Assembly (NCBI GenBank): GCA_029051835.1
Contig: JAIDKJ010000174.1
Location: 1-12,071 of the forward strand
Length of the DNA: 12,071 nt
DNA from: Paramuribaculum sp.
GTDB taxonomy: Bacteria > Bacteroidota > Bacteroidia > Bacteroidales > Muribaculaceae
Direction of reading: 5' to 3'
Position numbers and translations under genes: made by a program. Of this stretch, positions 6,761-12,071 are shown in pieces (within the stretch, counting starts at the first letter, position 1; the number at the start of each line of letters is the position of its first letter). A model generated the notes under the pieces. It was not told the origin of the DNA. It ran no database searches and saw only the letters and a program-made list of their open reading frames with translations.

Positions 6761-6836
6761 AAAAAAGTGATTTATTTTCGTGTTTTGAAGCTTATGGATT
6801 GAGAAATGAATATGTTGTACATGGTTTTGTCAATAA

Positions 6837-6871
6837 TTTGTTAATGATTCAAAATTTTTTAGGTAACTTTG
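6837..6871 (+). promoter_or_regulatory. Likely nqr operon promoter
   Basis: TAACTTTG at 6864-6871 is an exact TAnnTTTG -7 box. The nearest TTTG (6837-6840) is 23 bases upstream, slightly more than the usual 19-21, so the -33 assignment is uncertain. The leader to the nqrA ATG at 6912 would be about 35 bases. Confidence 0.55.
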
Positions 6872-6891
6872 CGGCAAAACCAATGCTCCGC

Positions 6892-6915
6892 AGGGGAGAT
6901 TACGTGAAACAATGA
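6892..6915 (+). promoter_or_regulatory. Shine-Dalgarno and three-codon open frame overlapping the nqrA start
   Basis: AGGGGAG (6892-6898) is the best Shine-Dalgarno-like sequence in the window. It is 13 bases from the nqrA ATG (6912), rather far, but 5 bases from a GTG at 6904 that opens GTG-AAA-CAA-TGA; that TGA (6913-6915) overlaps the nqrA ATG as ATGA. The site could act directly on nqrA or through termination and reinitiation. The frame is too short to call a gene. Confidence 0.35.
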
Positions 6916-8252
6916 CTAAGACATTGAAACTCAAACGAGGCCTCGACCTCAGGATTGAGGGTGCTGTGGCGCCCGACACTCCGGTCGAGGCGGTCAGTCC
7001 CGGCGCCGTGGCTGTATGCCCCGGCGACTTCGAGGGATTTCTGCCCAAAATGGAGGTGCGCGAGGGCGATGCCGTGGCGCAGGGACAGCCTCTGATGCAC
7101 GACAAAAATCATCCGGACATAAAGCTGTGCGCGCCTATAGCGGGCACGGTGGAGGGTGTGGTGCGCCGCGAACGCCGCAAGATACTCCGCGTCGTAGTGA
7201 AGGCTTCGGCGGGGAGCGGCTCCTTGCATGAACCTTTAGCTGCCGGTGGAGCGCAGCAGTTGCGCCGCGCCATGCAGTTGTCGGGACTCTGGGCCGAGAT
7301 GCGCCAGCGTCCCTACGATATAGTGCCCGATCCCGACAGGGAGCCGCGCGATATATTCGTCACGGCTTTCGACTCGGCTCCGCTCGCATTGCCTCTCGAA
7401 ATGCATCCCGCCGTCAGTCAGCAGCGTCTTGATGCGGCTGTGGCGGCGTTGTCGCAGCTTACATCGGGACATTTATACGTGTGTACGCGCAAGGATTTCT
7501 CCTTGAACATCGCCTCGCCGGCCCGGCATTACGTGGTCGAGGGTCCGCATCCGTCTGGCAACGCCGGAGTGCAGGCAGCCAACATAGCTCCGGTCAACAA
7601 GGGCGAGACCGTATGGACGCTGTCGCTGGTGACGCTTTGCCGCATAGGCCAGCTCATACTTGAGGGTCGCCGCGGATTCGATACCGTGGTGGGACTTTGC
7701 GGCTCGGAGGTGAAACATCCCCACGCTATAGCCACCGTCGACGGCGCCGACATAGCGCAGCTTGTCGGAGGGCAGCTGAAGGACGATGGCGCTCACCTGC
7801 GTATCATTTCGGGCAATGTGCTCACAGGGATGAAAGTGGATGCCGACGGCTACCTGCATTTCCCCTACCGTCAGATCACCGTCATACCCGAAGGGGACGA
7901 TGTCGACGAGTTCATGGGCTGGGCTTCGCTCAGTCCGGCAAAGATGAGCGTGAGCCGCTCGTTCCCTTTCAGCCGGTTCACCCGGCGTTTCCGCCCCGAC
8001 GCCCGTATGCTCGGCGGCCACAGAGCCATGATCATGTCGGAAACAGCCGACAGGGTGATGCCTATGGACATCATGCCCGAATATCTGCTCAAAGCCATAA
8101 TAGCCGGGGATATCGACCGCATGGAGGCGCTTGGCATCTACGAGGTGGCGCCCGAGGACTTCGCTTTGGCCGAATATGTCGACCCGTCGAAGACCGAAAT
8201 GCAGCGGCTCGTGCGTGAAGGGCTTGATTATCTTAGAAAAGAAATAGAATAA
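6912..8252 (+). CDS. nqrA: Na+-translocating NADH:quinone reductase subunit A
   Basis: Cytoplasmic-side subunit of the six-subunit Na+-NQR, which oxidises NADH with quinone and pumps sodium outward; NqrA is implicated in quinone interaction. At 446 residues it matches the normal family length. The N-terminus MTKTLKLKRGLDLRIEG is followed by a biotinyl/barrel-sandwich-like domain (about 28-97, with KMEVREGDAVAQGQPL), then the SLBB-related core with GPHPSGNAGV (211-220), TLCRIGQLILEG (241-252) and ISGNVLTGM (299-307), all recognisable NqrA blocks. The start at 6912 is the only one giving the standard N-terminus. It heads the nqr operon; nqrB follows after 8 bases. Confidence 0.97.
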   Translation: MTKTLKLKRGLDLRIEGAVAPDTPVEAVSPGAVAVCPGDFEGFLPKMEVREGDAVAQGQPLMHDKNHPDIKLCAPIAGTVEGVVRRERRKILRVVVKASAGSGSLHEPLAAGGAQQLRRAMQLSGLWAEMRQRPYDIVPDPDREPRDIFVTAFDSAPLALPLEMHPAVSQQRLDAAVAALSQLTSGHLYVCTRKDFSLNIASPARHYVVEGPHPSGNAGVQAANIAPVNKGETVWTLSLVTLCRIGQLILEGRRGFDTVVGLCGSEVKHPHAIATVDGADIAQLVGGQLKDDGAHLRIISGNVLTGMKVDADGYLHFPYRQITVIPEGDDVDEFMGWASLSPAKMSVSRSFPFSRFTRRFRPDARMLGGHRAMIMSETADRVMPMDIMPEYLLKAIIAGDIDRMEALGIYEVAPEDFALAEYVDPSKTEMQRLVREGLDYLRKEIE

Positions 8253-8260
8253 GAGGCTAT

Positions 8261-9472
8261 ATGTCACTGTTAAAGAAATATCTCGACCGTGCGCGCCCGC
8301 ATTTTCAGCCGGGCGGACGGTTTCAGGCGCTGCAGAGTGTGTTTGACGGAGTGGATACATTCCTCTACACACCGCGCGACACATCGCGGAGCGGAGTGCA
8401 TATCCACGACGCTCTCGACTCAAAGCGTGTGATGATCATAGTGGTGGTGGCACTGTTGCCGTGTCTGCTGTTCGGCATGTACAACTGCGGCTATCAGAAC
8501 TATCTCGGATCGGGCCATGCCGTCTTCCCTTTCTGGGAACTGATGGCCTACGGTTTCCTGGCAATACTCCCGAAGATCGTGGTCACCTATCTTGTTGGCC
8601 TCGGCATCGAATTTGTCGTGGCGCAGTGGCGTCATGAGGAGATTCAGGAGGGATTCCTTGTCACCGGCATTCTCATACCGCTGATATGCCCGATCGAAAC
8701 CCCGCTCTGGATGATGGCTGTGGCCACGGCCTTCTCCGTGATATTCGTCAAGGAGGTGTTCGGCGGCACAGGCTACAATATCTTCAACGTGGCGCTGGTG
8801 ACGCGCGCGTTTCTCTTCTTCTCCTATCCGGCCAGCATGAGCGGCGACAGGGCATTTATCTCCGCCAGCCCGATCTGCGGACTGGGAGGAACGGTCAACT
8901 TTGCCGACGGAATATCGGGCGCGACACCTCTCGGACAGGTGGCCACCCACGCCGGCGGTCCGCTCGAAATACATAATATCGTGGGCGATCCGGTCAGCAA
9001 CTGGGATGCATTTCTCGGACTGATCCCGGGCTCGTTCGGCGAAACCTCCACGCTATGCATATTCATCGGAGCCGCACTGCTGCTGCTCACCGGCATAGCC
9101 AGCTGGAAGGTGATGCTGAGCGTGTTTGCCGGAGGACTGCTTACCGGAGTGGCCGTGCACCTGCTGCAGAACTCCGATTATCCGGCCTCGATGCTCACGC
9201 CCTGGCAGCAGATTATCTACGGCGGCTTCGCCTTCGCGGCCGTATTCATGGCCACCGATCCGGTGACTGCCGCGCGCACAGGAGCCGGAAAATACATTTA
9301 TGGACTTCTCGTGGGAGCTATCGCAGTCATAATCCGCACCTACAACAACGGCTATCCCGAAGGAGCCATGCTCGCGGTGCTGCTGATGAACGCCTTCGCC
9401 CCGCTCATCGACTGGTGTGTGGTGCAGACCAATATCAACCGCCGTCTAAACCGTGTAAAAGCAAAGCCATGA
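8261..9472 (+). CDS. nqrB: Na+-translocating NADH:quinone reductase subunit B
   Basis: Membrane subunit with a covalently bound FMN and part of the sodium path. The protein has 403 residues: a soluble N-terminus (1-55), then multiple hydrophobic helices (for example 57-73, 97-120, 132-143, 149-164, 264-280, 284-301, 318-331, 346-359, 366-383). The flavinylation motif DGISGATPLG places the modified Thr at residue 222, equivalent to the SGAT site of Vibrio NqrB. VFGGTGYNIFNVALV (167-181) and FMATDPVTAARTGAGKYIYG (329-348) are also typical. An AGAGG at 8252-8256 lies shortly before the ATG. Its stop overlaps the nqrC start by four bases (ATGA), suggesting translational coupling. Confidence 0.97.
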   Translation: MSLLKKYLDRARPHFQPGGRFQALQSVFDGVDTFLYTPRDTSRSGVHIHDALDSKRVMIIVVVALLPCLLFGMYNCGYQNYLGSGHAVFPFWELMAYGFLAILPKIVVTYLVGLGIEFVVAQWRHEEIQEGFLVTGILIPLICPIETPLWMMAVATAFSVIFVKEVFGGTGYNIFNVALVTRAFLFFSYPASMSGDRAFISASPICGLGGTVNFADGISGATPLGQVATHAGGPLEIHNIVGDPVSNWDAFLGLIPGSFGETSTLCIFIGAALLLLTGIASWKVMLSVFAGGLLTGVAVHLLQNSDYPASMLTPWQQIIYGGFAFAAVFMATDPVTAARTGAGKYIYGLLVGAIAVIIRTYNNGYPEGAMLAVLLMNAFAPLIDWCVVQTNINRRLNRVKAKP

Positions 9473-10185
9473 CCATCAACAAGCAAAGCAATCTATATAC
9501 GATAGTCTATATCGCGGTGCTCGCGGTAGTGGTAGGCGCGGCGCTCGCCACGACCTCCCTGTCGCTTCACGACCGGCAGCAGCAGAATGCCGACCGCGAC
9601 AAGATGCGCCAGATACTTGCGGCGGCACGCATCACCGTTCCGGCCGACAGCATTATCGCGGCCTACAACCGTGACATCACCGAAGCCTACATAGTCGATG
9701 CCGAAGGAAAACGGATAGCCGGCGACGCCTTCGCCGTGGATGTCGACGCGCAGACCAAACTGCCCGCTCTGCGCAGGCAGTTGCCGGTGTTCGAGTGTCG
9801 TGCGGCCGACGGCGAACTCAAATACATACTTCCCGTCTACGGTTCGGGCCTGTGGGGTCCGATATGGGGCTATGTGGCGTTTGACGCCGACGGCTCGACG
9901 ATCTACGGCGCCTACTTCGCCCACAAGGGTGAAACTCCCGGCCTCGGAGCCGAGATAGAGAAGCCTGCGTTCAGCAACGAATTCATAGGCAAGACGGTGT
10001 TCAAGCAGGGAGTGTTCATGCCTGTGGCCGTAGTCAAGGCCGGACAGAAACCGCTGGCCGGAGAGGACTACGTCGACGGCATATCGGGCGGCACCATCAC
10101 CTCGAAGGGTGTTGGAGCCATGCTCTCCGACTGTCTGACGCCATACGCAGCATTTTTGAAAAACCTCAGTCAGAAATCCAATTAA
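9469..10185 (+). CDS. nqrC: Na+-translocating NADH:quinone reductase subunit C
   Basis: Periplasm-facing flavoprotein subunit with one N-terminal membrane helix (about 10-30, YTIVYIAVLAVVVGAALATT) and an FMN-binding domain. The covalent FMN site is the Thr209 of GISGGTITSKGV (205-215 region); the motif reads SGGT where Vibrio-type NqrC has SGAT. Other family blocks are GPIWGYVAFDADG and HKGETPGLGAEI. The open frame extends upstream to 9055, but that part is a different reading of nqrB; the ATG at 9469 overlapping the nqrB stop gives the normal start (MTINKQSNLYTIVYIAVLAV) and 238 residues, close to the family's usual ~250. nqrD starts 3 bases after the stop. Flavin attachment needs an ApbE transferase, which is not in the window. 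Confidence 0.96.
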   Translation: MTINKQSNLYTIVYIAVLAVVVGAALATTSLSLHDRQQQNADRDKMRQILAAARITVPADSIIAAYNRDITEAYIVDAEGKRIAGDAFAVDVDAQTKLPALRRQLPVFECRAADGELKYILPVYGSGLWGPIWGYVAFDADGSTIYGAYFAHKGETPGLGAEIEKPAFSNEFIGKTVFKQGVFMPVAVVKAGQKPLAGEDYVDGISGGTITSKGVGAMLSDCLTPYAAFLKNLSQKSN

Positions 10186-10188
10186 GTC

Positions 10189-10815
10189 ATGGCAGAGAAA
10201 ATCGACAACAAAAGCGTATTTTTCAATCCGTTTTCAGCCAACAATCCGGTGGTGGTGCAGGTGCTCGGCATCTGCTCGGTGCTTGCAGTCACCGTCAAGC
10301 TTGAACCGGCGTTGGTGATGGGCATGTCGGTGATAGCTGTGCTGGCGTTCTCCAACGTCATCATTTCGCTTATCCGCAACACGATTCCCACCAATATACG
10401 TATCATAGTGCAGCTCGTGGTGGTGGCCGGACTGGTGGTCATCGTCGACCAGCTGCTGCAGGCCTATGCCTACGACGTCAGCAAGCAGCTGTCGGTGTTT
10501 ATCGGCCTGATCATTACCAACTGTATCCTCATGGGACGCCTGGAGGCGTTCGCCATGGCCAACCGTCCGTGGCCCTCGCTGCTCGACGGCATAGGCAACG
10601 GCATAGGCTACGCACTGGTGCTGGTCATCGTCGGCTTTTTCCGCGAACTGCTCGGCAGCGGTACGCTGCTCGGCATGCAGGTGGTGCCGCAGTGTTTCTA
10701 CGATGCCGGCTATGTCAACAACGGCCTGATGATACTCCCGCCGATGGCTCTTATCGTGGTGGCCTGCATCATCTGGATCCACCGCTCGCGCAACAAGGAT
10801 CTTCAGGAACACTGA
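10189..10815 (+). CDS. nqrD: Na+-translocating NADH:quinone reductase subunit D
   Basis: Integral membrane subunit of the NqrD/RnfA-type family, paired with NqrE in an inverted-topology dimer. The 208 residues form about six helices. Cys29 (LGICSVLAV) and Cys112 (ITNCILMGR) are the half-membrane cysteines that hold the intramembrane iron centre together with those of NqrE; they lie at the expected positions. The charged loop EAFAMANRPWPSLLDGIGNG (119-138) is also typical. The start is 3 bases after nqrC. Confidence 0.96.
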   Translation: MAEKIDNKSVFFNPFSANNPVVVQVLGICSVLAVTVKLEPALVMGMSVIAVLAFSNVIISLIRNTIPTNIRIIVQLVVVAGLVVIVDQLLQAYAYDVSKQLSVFIGLIITNCILMGRLEAFAMANRPWPSLLDGIGNGIGYALVLVIVGFFRELLGSGTLLGMQVVPQCFYDAGYVNNGLMILPPMALIVVACIIWIHRSRNKDLQEH

Positions 10816-10855
10816 TATAATGTCATAGAGCAATCCACCACACAATCACTACTGT

Positions 10856-11473
10856 ATGGAAAATCTCAATCTCTTCATACGCTCGATTTTCGTCGACAAT
10901 ATGATATTCGCCTATTTTCTGGGTATGTGCTCGTTTCTGGCGGTATCGAAAAATGTAAAGACGGCATTCGGCCTGGGCGTGGCCGTGACGTTCATGCTGG
11001 TGATCACTCTCCCGGTCAACTGGCTTCTGCAGACCTACGTGTTGAGTCCCGGCGCCCTGTCGTGGCTCGGCGAGGAATATGCCTCGGTCGACCTGTCGTT
11101 TCTGTCGCTGATCATGTTTATAGCCGTCATAGCCTCCATGACGCAGCTCGTGGAGATGGCGGTGGAGAAATACAGTCCGTCGCTCTACGCCTCGCTCGGC
11201 ATATTCCTGCCGCTGATAGCCGTGAACTGCGCCATACTCGGCGGCTCGCTATTCATGCAGCAGAGAGGGTTCGCGTCGTTCTGGACCGCCACCTGCGCCG
11301 GTGCGGGATGGGGCATAGGATGGCTGCTGGCCATAACGGCCGTGGCGGCCATACGCGAACGTATAGCCACGTATTCCAATGTGCCCGCTCCGCTCCGCGG
11401 CATAGGCATCACTTTTATCGTCACGGCACTGATGGGCATAGCCTTCATGTCGTTCCTGGGTATTAAAATCTGA
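10856..11473 (+). CDS. nqrE: Na+-translocating NADH:quinone reductase subunit E
   Basis: Membrane partner of NqrD, same family (NqrDE/RnfAE). The 205 residues span about six helices. Cys25 (FLGMCSFLAV) and Cys125 (LIAVNCAILGG) are the iron-ligand cysteines. VEMAVEKYSPSLYASLGIFL and the C-terminal RGIGITFIVTALMGIAFMSF are standard blocks. A 40-base gap separates it from nqrD, the largest in the operon, with no hairpin or promoter evident; nqrF follows after 6 bases. Confidence 0.96.
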   Translation: MENLNLFIRSIFVDNMIFAYFLGMCSFLAVSKNVKTAFGLGVAVTFMLVITLPVNWLLQTYVLSPGALSWLGEEYASVDLSFLSLIMFIAVIASMTQLVEMAVEKYSPSLYASLGIFLPLIAVNCAILGGSLFMQQRGFASFWTATCAGAGWGIGWLLAITAVAAIRERIATYSNVPAPLRGIGITFIVTALMGIAFMSFLGIKI

Positions 11474-11479
11474 AGTATC

Positions 11480-12071
11480 ATGAATGTCAATCTTTTAATA
11501 GCCATTCAGCCGACCGTGGTGGCCGGCACGCTACTGTTTCTCGCTGTAACTCTTCTGCTGGTGGTCGTGCTGCTGGTGGCCAAGCGCTATCTGGTGCATT
11601 CCGGCAAGGTGGATATAGAGATCAACGGCGACCGCCATGTCGAGGCCGAGTCGGGCAAGCCGCTCCTCTCCACTATGGCCGACAGCAATGTGTTTCTGCC
11701 GAGCGCATGCGGAGGCAAGGGCAGTTGCGGTCAGTGTCGTGTGCAGGTGTTCGAGGGTGGCGGCGATGTGCTGCCCACCGAAACCGTCCATTTCACACGC
11801 AAGGAGATGAAGGATTCGTGGCGTCTGGCCTGTCAGGTGAAGGTGAAGCAGGATATGAAGATCGGTGTGCCGGCTTCGGTGCTCGACATCAAAGAGTGGG
11901 AATGCGAGGTGATCTCCAACCGCAATGTGGCCACCTTCATCAAGGAGTTTGTGGTGGCTCTGCCTCCGGGCGAGCACATGGACTTCATCCCCGGATCGTA
12001 TGCGCAGATCAAGATACCGCCCTACGAGATAGACTATGACCGCGACATCGACAAATCGCTGATCGGTGAGG
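11480..12071 (+). CDS. nqrF: Na+-translocating NADH:quinone reductase subunit F, partial
   Basis: NADH-oxidising entry subunit with an N-terminal membrane helix, a ferredoxin-like [2Fe-2S] domain, and FAD and NADH domains. The 197 codons present cover the helix (about 10-34), the ferredoxin domain with cluster ligands Cys77, Cys83, Cys86 (ACGGKGSCGQC) and Cys118 (RLACQV), and the start of the FAD domain (NVATFIKEFVVALPPGE, FIPGSYAQIKIP). The rest of the roughly 410-residue protein, including the FAD-binding R-x-Y-S motif and the NADH-binding part, lies beyond the window. The start at 11480 gives MNVNLLIAIQPTVVAG. Confidence 0.95.
   Translation, partial: MNVNLLIAIQPTVVAGTLLFLAVTLLLVVVLLVAKRYLVHSGKVDIEINGDRHVEAESGKPLLSTMADSNVFLPSACGGKGSCGQCRVQVFEGGGDVLPTETVHFTRKEMKDSWRLACQVKVKQDMKIGVPASVLDIKEWECEVISNRNVATFIKEFVVALPPGEHMDFIPGSYAQIKIPPYEIDYDRDIDKSLIGE

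Larger units (their letters stand above)
6538..6911. other. Divergent control region between exbB and nqrA
   Basis: This 374-base gap holds no convincing gene. Its exbB half (about 6538-6722) would be a long 5' leader of the exbB transcript; I see only weak short hairpins there and no riboswitch I can name. The A/T-rich middle (6720-6870) carries the two divergent promoters, a run of nine A bases (6758-6766) and a small inverted repeat (AATCAC 6750-6755 with GTGATT 6767-6772) overlapping the -33 box of the exbB promoter, which could be an operator. Confidence 0.6.

Noticed and set aside
6685..6915. 76-codon plus-strand frame ending at the nqrA start
   Set aside because: It crosses the A9 run and both divergent promoters and would be cut by the nqr transcription start; only its last three codons are discussed as a possible leader frame.
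7473..8423. 316-codon minus-strand open frame opposite nqrA/nqrB
   Set aside because: Antisense shadow spanning the nqrA-nqrB junction, with no motif.
9055..9468. N-terminal extension of the nqrC frame into nqrB
   Set aside because: Those codons are the nqrB sequence in another frame; the ATG at 9469 overlapping the nqrB stop gives the standard NqrC.
1..12071. Mobile elements, CRISPR arrays, tRNA or rRNA genes
   Set aside because: No transposase, direct-repeat array or recognisable structural RNA was found on reading both strands by eye; a tool-based scan could still detect a weak element.

Overview
The window is ordinary chromosomal core DNA from a GC-rich member of the Bacteroidota, most likely order Bacteroidales. 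Three things point there: promoters of the TTTG-N19/20-TAnnTTTG type at operon starts, almost no Shine-Dalgarno sequences, and the gene content (methylmalonyl-CoA branch of propionate metabolism, an exbB-exbD-exbD-tonB cluster with long ExbD proteins, and a full nqrABCDEF order). A gut Muribaculaceae-like genome would fit, but family level is only a guess. No mobile element, CRISPR array, tRNA or rRNA gene was seen.

Layout. Positions 1-6537 are all on the minus strand and read right to left: exbB, two exbD genes and tonB (6537-3301), then trpS (3151-2084) under its own promoter, then mce and mmdA (1762-1, with mmdA cut by the window edge). A 374-base divergent control region (6538-6911) separates these from the plus-strand nqr operon, nqrA-B-C-D-E and the first half of nqrF (6912-12071, cut by the window edge).

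How the genes work together. ExbB/ExbD/TonB use the ion gradient across the inner membrane to drive TonB-dependent outer-membrane transporters. Na+-NQR builds a sodium gradient by oxidising NADH with quinone. Mce and MmdA handle methylmalonyl-CoA between succinate and propionate; in anaerobic Bacteroidales MmdA is usually the carboxyltransferase part of a sodium-pumping decarboxylase. Most of the window is therefore about making and spending ion gradients, although the genes lie in separate transcription units and trpS is unrelated housekeeping.

I found no convincing new biological system. The points most worth a second look are: (1) the first ~86 bases, where a highly conserved carboxyltransferase motif is corrupted in a way that looks like sequencing error at a contig end; (2) a nested inverted repeat upstream of mce; (3) a 16-bp stem-loop behind trpS that may be a dispersed repeat; (4) a three-codon open frame with the only good Shine-Dalgarno spacing, whose stop overlaps the nqrA start; and (5) a calcium-loop-like Asp cluster in the second ExbD.
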